Source: Claveliimonas acetigenes
Lineage (GTDB): Bacteria; Bacillota; Clostridia; Lachnospirales; Lachnospiraceae
NCBI RefSeq assembly: GCF_025567385.1
Contig: NZ_JAOQJU010000031.1
Span: 1 to 41,384, forward strand
DNA: 41,384 nucleotides
Direction of reading: 5' to 3'
A program made the position numbers and the translations under genes. Shown piece by piece: positions 28,090 to 38,100 of this stretch (the stretch's first letter is position 1; each line of letters opens with the position of its first letter). The notes beneath the pieces were generated by a model. That model was not told where the DNA came from. It saw only the letters and a program-made list of their open reading frames with translations, and ran no database searches.

Positions 28090-28218
28090 AGAGACGCGGA
28101 CAGTCACGGGATCGGACTGCACACGGTTGGAAAACTGGTTAAAAAGTATGCGGGAATTATGCGAGTGGAGGCAGGAGAACGGGAGTTCTCTGTTAAGCTG
28201 ATCTTTACAATCAAATAA
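28090..28218 (+). pseudogene. Detached C-terminal end of agrC (G-box segment)
   Basis: The 42 codons after the agrC stop, in the same frame, begin RDADSHGIGLHTVGKLVKK and end VKLIFTIK followed by TAA at 28216-28218. HGIGLHTV is the G-box of HPK10/AgrC-type ATPase domains. There is no start codon with a ribosome site, so it is unlikely to be made on its own. The intact frame and sequence suggest that the nonsense change is recent. Confidence 0.8.
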
Positions 28219-28225
28219 GGACGTG

Positions 28226-28285
28226 CAAAAATCGCCCAAAAAGTTACCGTTTTTGCCACGGTAATTGAAAAGAGGGCGATTTTTG
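28226..28285. terminator. Strong hairpin between agrC and agrD
   Basis: CAAAAATCGCCC (28226-28237) pairs perfectly over 12 bp with GGGCGATTTTTG (28274-28285). The loop contains a second 6-bp stem, TTACCG/CGGTAA. The A-run on the left and T-run on the right are those of a bidirectional intrinsic terminator. It lies only 34 bases before the agrD start. There is thus almost no room for a separate agrD promoter downstream of it, and it may act as an attenuator between agrAC and agrDB. Confidence 0.82.
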
Positions 28286-28319
28286 TGTAAACTTTCGGAA
28301 AAAAGGAGGCTTTGTAACT

Positions 28320-28478
28320 ATGAAAAAAATAATCAGAAAAAACATGGGAATCAAACTGCTTGGAGCTGTAAACTGTCTTGCACTCTGCTTGACGGCGTAT
28401 ACGGCAAATCTGGCGTGCAACTGGCTGTACTATCAGGAAGATGAGCCGGAAGAAGTTAAGAAAATGAGGAAATTCTAG
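28320..28478 (+). CDS. agrD: AgrD-type autoinducing peptide precursor (52 aa)
   Basis: A 52-residue precursor, too short for routine gene calls. It has the three AgrD parts. A basic amphipathic leader comes first (MKKIIRKNMGIKLLG...). The signal core has one key Cys (Cys33) in LACNWLYYQ. The tail is acidic then basic (EDEPEEVKKMRKF), with the conserved Pro. By analogy with clostridial AgrD proteins, where the ring is Cys plus four residues and YQ follows, the predicted thiolactone ring is CNWLY (33-37), with a short N-terminal tail of unknown length. GGAGG lies 10 bases before ATG 28320. The stop shares one base with the agrB start, so the two are coupled. AgrB should cut the tail and close the ring. 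Confidence 0.87.
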   Translation: MKKIIRKNMGIKLLGAVNCLALCLTAYTANLACNWLYYQEDEPEEVKKMRKF

Positions 28479-29077
28479 TGTGGAAAAAAATGGCTGGTCG
28501 GCTTTTTGAACTACAAAGCAGGAATGGGATTCTTGAAGAGAAAGACCGCAGGCTGTATGAATATGCTTACGGCGTACTGCTGGGCAGGGTGGTAATATAC
28601 CTTATCATCGTCATACTTGGCATCATAACGGGGAATTGGATGGAGATGATAGTCTTTTTATTGCCCTTTACTGTTTTAAGGCAGTATGCCGGAGGGATTC
28701 ATTTGGAAAAGGCAGGGGGCTGCATGGCTGTTTCCGGTATCCTTGTCCTTCTATGCAGTCTGTATCTGGCGTCTGCTCCGGCTGTAATATGGCAAATGCG
28801 GATCATATGGTTTGTCGCGGTTGGCGTTATATTTATCATGGCGCCGGTAGATGCCAGCAGCAAGAAGTTGGATGCGAAAGAGAAAAAAGTTTATGGGATG
28901 CGCGCGAGGGTAATTTTAGTTATTGAATGCGCGATAGCAGGTGTTTTTTCTGTGATTGGATATTCCCTGATCGTAAACGGGATTATGGTAGCGCATATTG
29001 TTTTGGCGTCCGGTTTGATATTGGGATGGATCAAAAATTTTTTTGACAAAGAGTTAGATGTAACTAATTACAGGTAG
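28478..29077 (+). CDS. agrB: AgrB-type peptide-processing membrane protease
   Basis: A 199-residue integral membrane cysteine protease that removes the AgrD C-terminal tail and cyclises the peptide. The conserved start (RLFELQSRNGILEEKDRRLYEYA) is followed by about five or six hydrophobic segments. The catalytic pair is His75 and Cys82 in QYAGGIHLEKAGGCM, seven residues apart as in S. aureus AgrB (His77/Cys84). Start GTG 28478 overlaps the agrD stop by one base and follows GAGGA by 7 bases; ATG 28490 is an alternative that would lose four residues. Length is normal. The 83 bases after it hold no clear terminator, so transcription may run on into the thioesterase gene. Confidence 0.93.
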   Translation: MWKKMAGRLFELQSRNGILEEKDRRLYEYAYGVLLGRVVIYLIIVILGIITGNWMEMIVFLLPFTVLRQYAGGIHLEKAGGCMAVSGILVLLCSLYLASAPAVIWQMRIIWFVAVGVIFIMAPVDASSKKLDAKEKKVYGMRARVILVIECAIAGVFSVIGYSLIVNGIMVAHIVLASGLILGWIKNFFDKELDVTNYR

Positions 29078-29160
29078 AAATAAGAAGTGATTGAGAAAAA
29101 CATATTACAAAATGATGGTAAACAGAGAGAAAAAGAACATTATGCCAGAGGAATATAAAA

Positions 29161-29886
29161 GTGAATATGAAATTGATAAAAAATACGGAAAATATTAGTA
29201 AAGAGAAAATAACCTTGTTTTGTCTGCCATTTGCGGGAGGCGGTGCTTCTGCTTATAACCAGTGGGCGAAAAAGATGCAGGGGAAAGTAACGGTATGTCC
29301 AGTTCAGCTTCCGGGAAGGGAAGAACAGATCATGGAGAAACCGTATATAGATATGTCGGTTATGTTAGATGACCTGGAAGAGGCTGTAAGAAAGGTTGTG
29401 TACGGACCGTATGCCTTATGGGGACACAGTATGGGTGGGAAGATCTCTTATGAGCTGGAAAAACGGTTGGAGGCAGCGGGATATACTGCAAAATGTCTGT
29501 TTATTTCCGGCAGCCGGGTTCCTAGTATTCCGGAGCCAAATCCAATCTATCATCTTCCGGATGAAGCGTTTAAGAGGGAACTGGGAAGATTTGAAGGGAC
29601 GCCAAAAGAGATACTAGAGAATCAGGAATTGTTGGATTTCTTTCTGCCTATGCTGCGGGCGGATTTTACCATGGATGAAACGTATTATGATAAAGCGGGA
29701 GTAGTGCTGCATACACCTATCTCTGCATTTGGCGGAGAAAAGGACGACGAAGCGGATGAGAGTGCGATCTTGGAATGGGGAAAGTATACGGACAATGATT
29801 TTAACTACCGGATATTTCCGGGAGGACATTTTTATCTGAGGGATTGTGAAGACGAAGTAATAAGTGAGGTCATGAGACTGCTTTAG
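29161..29886 (+). CDS. Type II thioesterase of an NRPS cluster
   Basis: A 241-residue alpha/beta hydrolase of the GrsT/RifR type, which clears wrongly loaded or stalled acyl groups from carrier proteins. Motifs: LFCLPFAGGGASAYNQW near the start, VQLPGREEQIMEKP, and the nucleophile Ser90 in WGHSMGGK. A catalytic His is expected in FPGGHFYLRD near the end, and an Asp-containing region (FGGEKDDEA) before it. Start GTG 29161 lies 8 bases after AGAGGA; ATG 29167 is an alternative. It is the first gene of the biosynthetic run and ends 10 bases before the PPTase gene. Since the synthetase lacks its own thioesterase domain, this enzyme could also take part in release; that is inference. Confidence 0.92.
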   Translation: MNMKLIKNTENISKEKITLFCLPFAGGGASAYNQWAKKMQGKVTVCPVQLPGREEQIMEKPYIDMSVMLDDLEEAVRKVVYGPYALWGHSMGGKISYELEKRLEAAGYTAKCLFISGSRVPSIPEPNPIYHLPDEAFKRELGRFEGTPKEILENQELLDFFLPMLRADFTMDETYYDKAGVVLHTPISAFGGEKDDEADESAILEWGKYTDNDFNYRIFPGGHFYLRDCEDEVISEVMRLL

Positions 29887-29896
29887 AGAATGAAAA

Positions 29897-30583
29897 ATGG
29901 AGATTAAACGATACGGAGAAAAGGAATTTCTGTCAGCAGACAAACTTTATATCCGTGAAAATGAGATACATATATGGTGTATCCGCTGGCCTGAAATGAC
30001 AGATTTCTGGAAGAACCATGAATATATCCTGAGTGGGCAGGAATTGGAGCAAGCCGGAAGATTCCGTTTTCCTGAAGACAGGATGCGTTATATAGCCGGG
30101 AAGGTTGTCGTGCGGATCCTCTTAAAAAGATACTTAGATATGGAAACGATTGATTTTTCTGTCAATGAACTGGGTAAGCCTTATCATAAAAAGATTGCGG
30201 GAAAGCGGACAGTGGATTTTAACATTTCGCACTCGGGTGAATTCATACTGGCGGTATTCGCTGTCGGAATGGATATCGGAGTAGATGTGCAGGAGATGGC
30301 AGAGTGCCCGGACTATAGGGAGATAGCGGAAAATTTTTATACTGCAGAAGAAGCGGAAGATGTAAAAAATGAAGGACCGGATCTGTTTTTCCAGTACTGG
30401 GCGGCGAAAGAGGCATATGTAAAGGCGCTTGGAATTGGATTAGGAAGAGGAATGGATTTCTTCTCTGTCAGAAACGAGAAAATTGCAGAAAAAGATAAGA
30501 AAGATCAGGACTGGTTTCTGTATCCGGTCAGGATCAAAGGATATGCTGCGTATGTGGCGGCGCATGAGAAAGGAGACAGATAA
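29897..30583 (+). CDS. Sfp-type 4'-phosphopantetheinyl transferase
   Basis: A 228-residue enzyme that moves phosphopantetheine from CoA to the active Ser of carrier proteins. The signature motifs are in order: GRFRFPEDRMRYIAGK (about 53-70), FNISHSGEFILAVF (about 110), the Mg-binding GVDVQEM (about 128) and WAAKEAYVKALGIGLG (about 168). This is the long, pseudodimeric Sfp class used by secondary metabolism, not AcpS. Start ATG 29897 has only a weak purine-rich ribosome site, so coupling to the gene ahead is likely. Its own cognate carriers are the three carrier domains of the synthetase downstream. It is followed after one base by the next ATG. Confidence 0.92.
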   Translation: MEIKRYGEKEFLSADKLYIRENEIHIWCIRWPEMTDFWKNHEYILSGQELEQAGRFRFPEDRMRYIAGKVVVRILLKRYLDMETIDFSVNELGKPYHKKIAGKRTVDFNISHSGEFILAVFAVGMDIGVDVQEMAECPDYREIAENFYTAEEAEDVKNEGPDLFFQYWAAKEAYVKALGIGLGRGMDFFSVRNEKIAEKDKKDQDWFLYPVRIKGYAAYVAAHEKGDR

Positions 30584-30584
30584 A

Positions 30585-32174
30585 ATGGGTTATAAGAAAG
30601 ATATGAGCAAATATGAGAATCTGGAAGGCTGGGAGAGATGTGGATTTGGAGAACAGCTTGATAGGTGGGCGGAAAAATATGGAGAAAGAATTGCGGTCAC
30701 GGACAGTGAAGACGAGATCAGTTATATGGAATTAAAGCAAAAAGCAGATTGTCTTGCGGCAGCTTTTCTGCGTAAAGGGATTTTAAAGGGAGACAAAGTG
30801 CTTGTGCAGCTTCCGAACAGGATTTCTTTTGTGATCGTGTTTTTTGCGCTTTCCAAGATTGGGGCGGTGCCAATCATGATGCTGCCGGCCCACAGGGAGG
30901 CGGAACTGGAAGGAATTATTGAACTGGCAAAGCCGGCCGCTTATATTGTGGTGGAGAAATATCTGGGATTTTCATATGTGCCGATGGCAAATGCGATGAA
31001 AGAGAAATATTCATGTATCCGGCATATATTTGTAGATAGCGAATCCGGGGATATCAGTGGAATGATTGCGGAAACGTATGGAGAAAATGGAGCATTTCCG
31101 GCTGTGGATGGGTATGAAACGGCGGTGCTTTTGCTGTCCGGCGGGACGACAGGGGTTCCGAAACTGATTCCGCGCACCCATACGGATTATATGTATAATG
31201 CCCGCATGTCCGCGAAGAGATGCCGTCTGGATAGCAGTGACGTTTATCTGGCGTCTCTTCCGGTAGCTCATAATTTCCCGTTATGCTGCCCGGGGCTTTT
31301 AGGCACGCTGGACGTGGGAGGAAAAGTTGTGCTTGCGTCTGCGACCAGCCCGGATGATATCCTTGACGCAATTACAGAGGAAGGTGTCACGATAACGGCA
31401 TTGGTTCCTGCTATGGTTACTGTGTGCATGGAAATGCTGGAATGGGATGAAGATTATGATATATCCAGCCTGCGGATTTTGCAGGTGGGCGGCGCAATGC
31501 TGGAAGATTCCCTTGCGGATAAGATCATTGAAGAATGGCCGTGTAAACTGATGCAGGTATTTGGTACGGCGGAGGGGCTACTGTCCTTTACTAGCCCGGA
31601 GGATGAAGGTTCCCTGATCGCAAGATGCCAGGGAACTCCGGTGTCTCCTGCGGATGAAGTGAAGATTGTGGATGAAGAGGATAAGACCGTACCGGAAGGA
31701 GTTTTTGGGGAATTATTATCCAGAGGCCCGTATACGATTGATGGTTATTATATGGCGGAGGAAGCGAATAAAAAGAGCTTTACGCCGGACGGATTTTATC
31801 GGACGGGCGATAAGGCTATGTGGACGAAAGACGGAAGACTGCGTTTGGGTGGGAGGATCAAAGAGCAGATTAACCGCGCCGGAGAAAAGATCATGCCTTC
31901 AGAGATTGAAGCTTACCTTTGCAGGCATCTGGAGATCAAAGAGGCAGCCGTTGTCGGCGTTCCGGATGAAACCCTTGGAAATCGGATATGCGCATTCCTT
32001 GTAACCGATGATGAAGCCGGGATCGATTTACAGGAAATCCACAGGTTTCTGCGGGAAATAGGCGTTGCGGCGTATAAAATGCCAGATCAGATAGAACGGG
32101 TTGAAACATGGCCGCTGACCAGCGTAGGGAAAATAGATAAGAAAGCATTAGAACGGATGGCTCAGGAAAAGTAG
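30585..32174 (+). CDS. Aryl-acid adenylating enzyme (salicylate-type, DhbE/YbtE/PchD-like)
   Basis: A 529-residue stand-alone adenylation enzyme that activates an aromatic acid and loads it on the aryl carrier domain of the next protein. Start ATG 30585 follows AAAGGAG; the frame is open further back but that part lies inside the PPTase gene. Motifs: LLLSGGTTGVPKLIPRTHTDY, SLPVAHNFPLCCPG, QVFGTAEGLLSFT, FYRTGDKA and GRIKEQINRAGEKI. These are specific to the DhbE/EntE group. Asn230 (DhbE Asn235) fits a 2-hydroxybenzoate ring. Cys235 (DhbE Ser240) and Leu at the DhbE Val337 position match the published salicylate rather than 2,3-dihydroxybenzoate pattern. Ends 14 bases before the synthetase. 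Confidence 0.9.
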   Translation: MGYKKDMSKYENLEGWERCGFGEQLDRWAEKYGERIAVTDSEDEISYMELKQKADCLAAAFLRKGILKGDKVLVQLPNRISFVIVFFALSKIGAVPIMMLPAHREAELEGIIELAKPAAYIVVEKYLGFSYVPMANAMKEKYSCIRHIFVDSESGDISGMIAETYGENGAFPAVDGYETAVLLLSGGTTGVPKLIPRTHTDYMYNARMSAKRCRLDSSDVYLASLPVAHNFPLCCPGLLGTLDVGGKVVLASATSPDDILDAITEEGVTITALVPAMVTVCMEMLEWDEDYDISSLRILQVGGAMLEDSLADKIIEEWPCKLMQVFGTAEGLLSFTSPEDEGSLIARCQGTPVSPADEVKIVDEEDKTVPEGVFGELLSRGPYTIDGYYMAEEANKKSFTPDGFYRTGDKAMWTKDGRLRLGGRIKEQINRAGEKIMPSEIEAYLCRHLEIKEAAVVGVPDETLGNRICAFLVTDDEAGIDLQEIHRFLREIGVAAYKMPDQIERVETWPLTSVGKIDKKALERMAQEK

Positions 32175-32188
32175 AAGGAGACAGTAGC

Positions 32189-35100
32189 ATGGAATATATA
32201 GAGATAAAGGAACAGATCAAACAAAAACTGCCGGTAGCCAGAGATTTTGGAGATTCCGAAAATCTGTTGGAGCTTGGGCTTTCATCCCTGACGATCATGC
32301 GTCTGGTAAACCAGTGGAGAAAACAGGGGGTTAAGGTTTCTTTCGGTTCATTGATGGAAAATCCCACCTTTGAAGGCTGGTGGGCGTTAATCCAGCGCAG
32401 CATGAAGAAAAAAGCGGGCAAAAAACGGGCACAAGAATCTAAGATAACGCCGGAAAAGGATATGAAACAGCCGTTTCCTTTAACAGACGTACAGTATGCA
32501 TATTGGGTTGGCAGGGATGAAGAACAGTATCTTGGAGGGATAGACTGTCACGCATATTTGGAGTTTGATGGGGAAAACATAGAACCGGAGCGTCTGGAAA
32601 AAGCATGGAATGTACTGCAGTATCATCATCCTATGCTGCGCGCCTGCTTTTTGGATGATGGAACACAGAAAATCCTGGATAAGCCGTATTGTGAAAAAAT
32701 AAAGGTTCATGATTTTTCCCGGATGTCATCTGAGGAAGCAGAGGCAATGGCAGTATCTGTCAGAGAACGTTTATCCCATCGGAAGTTAAAGATTGAGGAA
32801 GGCGAAGTAGCAGGAATAGAGCTTACGCTTTTTCCTGAAAATAAGGCACGCCTTCATGTGGATATGGCGCTTCTGGTTGCTGATGTACAGAGTCTGCAGA
32901 TCTTATTGAGGGATTTGGCATCTGCTTACCGAGGGGAAAACCTGCCGAAAGAATCAAAAGGGTGGAATTTTGCTTCCTATCTGGAACGGCAGAAACAGGA
33001 AGAAGGGGAGGAACGGAAAAACGCAGAAAAATACTGGAAGAATCGTTTAGAGCATTTGCCAAAAGGCCCTGACCTTCCATTGGCAAAACGTCCGCAAGAA
33101 GTGGAAAAAACGGTGTTCAACCGCAGGATTGTGAGAATCGAAAAGGAAGAATGGGATCATTTGCAAATGCGGGCAAAAAAATACCAGACAACTCCGGCAA
33201 TGGTTCTTCTTACTGCATATGCGACGGTTTTGGAACGGTGGAGCAGGAATCATCGTTTCCTTATTAATATTCCATTTTTTAACCGGAAAACAGAGCAGCA
33301 GGGATTGGAAGACGTGATAGCAGATTTCACTACACTGTTATTGCTGGAGATTGACTGCGAAGGGAATCCGACGTTTGCAGAATTGCTAGACAGGATCCAG
33401 AAGCAGCTCCATGAGGATATGAAGTATACGGCATATTCCGGCGTGCAAGTCCAGAGAGATCTTGCACAGATGTATGGAGACGCATCGGCAGTGGCGCCGG
33501 TTGTTTTTGCCTGCAATCTGGGAACGCCGTTGGTAAATGATACGTTCCGGAAAGAACTGGGGCAGTTTTCCTATATGATTTCCCAAACGCCGCAGGTGTG
33601 GAATGACTTCCAGAGTTATGAAGATGAAAATGGCGTACAGCTTACATGGGACAGCGTGGATAAGTTATTCCCGGAGAATATGATCCCGGATATGCTGGAG
33701 TGTTTTGAGAATCTTCTGCATGAATTGGGAAAGAAGGACTGGAATCAGCGATTTGATGTGCTTCCTGAAAAAAGAAAAAGAGAAATTGAAGATACAGCGC
33801 GTACAGGAGTGCCGGAGCGTGTGGAATGCCTGCATTGGGCTGTTATGAACCATGCGGAAGTTTGCCCGGAAGATATTGCGCTTATTGATGCGGGAAGCGG
33901 AAGATCGGTTTCCTATGGGAAATTAAAAGCACGGGCGACAGCAGTGGCGGCAGGGATTTCAGAAAAGGATATTAAGGGAGTCCCGGTTGCACTTACCCTG
34001 CCGCGCGGGATAGAACAGATCGAGGCGGCATTAGGAATTTTGCTTTCCGGAAATTCATACCTTCCGGTCAGCTTAAGCCAGCCTAAAGATCGGAGAGCGT
34101 TAATCCATGAGAAGACGGGAGTCCGCTATGTGGTCACGAATCTGGAATTATCCGAAAAACTGGACTGGCCGGAAGGTACGGAAATCCTTGTGATGGAAGG
34201 TATGGAAGAGGGACAGGAAAATGTGAGACTGCCAGAGGTGTCGCCGAAGGACAGCGCCTATATCATCATGACGTCAGGCTCTACAGGTGTTCCGAAGGGT
34301 GTAGAGATTGCGCATGAAAGCGCATGGAATACGGTTCAGGATATTAATGAAAAGTACCATGTGACAAGTGCAGATCGGGCGCTGGCTGTATCAGCTATGG
34401 ATTTTGACCTGTCGGTATATGATGTTTTTGGAATTTTAGGCGCAGGAGGAACATTGGTATTGCTTCCAGAGCAGGAGAGAAGGAATGCGGATTACTGGCT
34501 GGAACAAGTGTTGAAATATCAGATTACCGTTTGGAATTCAGTGCCGGTGCTTCTGGATATGCTTTTGATACGGGCGGAATCCATGAAACAGAAACTGCCG
34601 ATCAGGGCGGTTATGCTTTCTGGAGATTGGATTGGGATGGATCTCCCGCAGAGGGTTGCGGCATGGACAGAGGATTGCCAGTTTGTCGCTATGGGAGGAG
34701 CTACAGAGGCAAGTATCTGGTCCAATTATCAGAATGTTACCCTGCCGATGCCGAAAAACTGGAAATCTATTCCTTATGGAAAGCCACTCAGATATCAGGC
34801 ATATCGTGTTGTGGATGAGTATGGAAGGGATTGCCCTTACTGGGCAGAAGGCGAACTCTGGATTGGCGGTTTTGGTGTAGCAAAAGGATATAGGGGAGAT
34901 TCTGCGCTTACGGGGCAGAAATTTATCACAGATCAGTATGGAAGATGGTATCGGACCGGCGATCTCGGAAGAATCTGGGATGATGAGACAATTGAATTTT
35001 TGGGAAGAAAAGACCATCAGGTAAAGATTCGCGGACACAGGATTGAATTGGGAGAAATTGAACATGCGATTCAGGAGTTTCCGGGTGTGGCTCATGCAGT

Positions 35101-38100
35101 TGTTGATACAGTTAGTGATGGTCATGGCAATAAAACGCTGGCTGCTTATATCGGAGCGCCGTTACAGGAAGATTCTAAAGTTACAACGTATTTGTACGGC
35201 ACAGATATCTTTGGCGGGGGCTGGAAAGAACTGAAGGATGATGTCAGCAATTGGCAGATGCAGCAGGAACGGAAGACAGCATACAAAAATTTCCTTGCCT
35301 ATGCAGACCAGAGATGTGTACAGCTTATGCTGGAGACACTCATAGAGTTAGGCATTTTTGTATCAGAGAAGGAAGTTCTTTCGCAGAAGGAAATTTTTGA
35401 AAAAGGGAGCATTACGGAAACACAGAAGAATACTGTGGCAAGATGGTTGGAAATTTTAAAGAAGGAAGGAATCCTGAGAGAAGAGGACGGCAGACTATCG
35501 CGTACCGGGAAGGAAGTGGCTGTACCGGAAAAAGCTGGAGATACGGAAACGTATTTTAAGAAACTGAAGCCGTATCTGAAGCATATGGTTACTGGGAATG
35601 AAGTTCCGCTGGACGTATTCTACCAGAAAGAGCCGGCTTTGGCTCCAAATATGCTGCTTCGGAGGATTCCGGGCTGCGAGGAAACAGTGGAAAGACTGGT
35701 GCAGGGATTAAGGCTTCTGGCAGAAGAACGCAGAAAAGAGCCACTCCAGATTATAGAAATTGGTACAAGGGACACTGCAATTACAAGACAGTTTTTGAAT
35801 GCACTGGAAGATGTAAGCGTGGCTTATACTTATGCGGATTCTTCAAAATATTTTCTGCAGGAAGCAGAGAAAGAACTTGCGGGATATGAGAGAGTCGAGT
35901 TTGAGATGCTGAATCTGGAAGAAGGCATGGATAAGCAGCAGATGTCCTTGCATAGTTATGACGTTGTGATATCGGTAAATGCTTTACATAGAAATATTGA
36001 TGCTGCGGATGCGGTAAAGAAAGTAGCGGAATTACTGAAGCCAAACGGAATATTGCTGATGACTGACCTTGTGGTAAGGACATACCTTCAGGAACTTACA
36101 GCGGCTTTTTTGGAAAATGGTTTTGCGGATATTCGGGACAAGAGAAAAGAAGCAGGGCTGGTTACCCCAGATTGCCTGCTGTGGAGAGAATGTTTATCAG
36201 AGGCAGGATTGGGCGAAGACTGTGCTGTGACAGAGAGATATGGAAGATGTATATGCTGCAGCAGACAGCAGGCGTCTGTCCTGTCCTATCATAATGGAGC
36301 ACTAAGGGAATATCTGTCAGAAAAACTGCCGGAGTATATGGTTCCACAGAATTATCATTTCATGGAGCAGCTCCCAACATTGTCCAATGGGAAGATTAAC
36401 AGGAAGCAATTGCGGGAAGATTTTAAAGAAGAAACTGCGGTTATCCGATTTTCAAAGGCAACGACAGAAACAGAAGAAAAGCTTTTAGATATCTGGAAAC
36501 AATTATTTGGATATGAAAATATCGGAATTGAAGATAATTATTTTAGCCTTGGGGGAGACTCGCTGATTGCCACAAGGTTGATCTCGGAAGTACAGAAAAC
36601 CTTTGGCTGCAAAATAACGATCAGTACGATTTTTGAAAATCTGACCGTAAAATCTCTAGCAAAAGCTATTGAACAGTCCGAACAGAAAGAAGATACACTG
36701 CAGATCAAACCGAATCTGGAGGAAGCATATCATCCGTTCCCATTAACCGATGTGCAGTATGCTTACTGGCTTGGCAGAAGCGGATTGTATGAATTGGGAA
36801 ATGTTGCAACGCACTGTTATTTTGAACTGGATGCAGACGGCCTTGATACTGAGTGCGCAGAGGCGGCATGGAATCTGTTGATACAGAGGCATGGGATGAT
36901 GCGTGTTATTATCCAGCCGGATGGTATGCAGCGCATACTGGAGAATACTCCACAGTATCATATTGACGTGACGGATATCCGACAATTGGAAGTGACAGAA
37001 AAAGAAAAGGCATTGGATGAAAAACGGGCAGAGATGTCTCATCAGGTAATTCAGACAGATGAATGGCCTCTGTTTGATGTGCGAATCACTAAAATAGAGG
37101 ACCAGAAGCATAGAATCCATATCAGTTTTGATAATATTATCTTTGATGGCTGGAGTATGTTCCATCTCTTAAATGAGTGGGCAGAAGTATATCGAAATGA
37201 AAAAGCGGAAATGCCGATTACTTTGTCTTTCCGGGATTACGTGCTGGGACTGGAGCAGATAAAGTCTACCTCTGCTTATGAGAAAGATAAAAAATATTGG
37301 GAAGACCGGGTGGAGACTTTTGCGGACGCACCGGATCTGCCGCTTGCAAAGAACGAAAGCCAGATTACAGAGCAGCGTTTCTGTCGCCGGAGCGCAAAAC
37401 TGTCACAGAAAGAATGGCAGTCTGTAAAAGACGCGGCGGGAAGACTGGAGGTAACGCCTTCTGTTCTTTTGATGAGTGCTTATGCGGAGACTCTCCGCTT
37501 GTGGAGCAGTAATAAGGATTTTACACTTAATCTGACGCAGTTTGACCGGAAACAATTGCATCCGGAAGTGAACAATCTGGTTGGAGATTTTACAACACTG
37601 ACATTGCTGGAGATAAAGAATGCAGGGAATAATTTTGCGGAAAGGACAAAGGCAATTCAGAAGCAGCTTACAGAAGATCTGGAGCATACAGCTTATGGCG
37701 CGGTTGAACTGGAGCGCGAATTAAAGAAAAAGACTGGAAATATGCGGGGCGCTATTATGCCGGTAGTGTTTACCAGTGGCCTTGGCGTGGAGCAGTGGAA
37801 TGAAGGAAAGTGGCTTGGAAAACTGAACTATAACATTTCACAGACGCCGCAGGTGTGGCTGGATCATCAGGTGGTTGAAATGGATGGCTGTTTATGCCTG
37901 TTTTGGGATTCCGTGGACGAATTATTTTATCCGGGAATGCTGGATGAGATGTTCCGGGCATATACCGGCCTGCTTCATACGCTAGCAGTTCATCCGGAGA
38001 TCATGCAGGAAAAAACGGCAAGTCTGGTAACAGCGGAAATTTCAGAAAAACGGCGTCAGGCGAATGAAACGGCGGCTGAATTTGAAGAGAAAACGTTGGA

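Noticed and set aside
26923..28218. Frameshift in agrC
   Set aside because: The segments before and after the stop are in the same frame, so it is a nonsense codon, not an indel.
29112..29198. 28-codon frame (ATG 29112) before the thioesterase gene
   Set aside because: No ribosome site and no recognisable features; it overlaps the thioesterase start.
30483..30584. 563-residue version of the aryl ligase
   Set aside because: The extra residues come from reading the PPTase gene in another frame; a good ribosome site precedes 30585.
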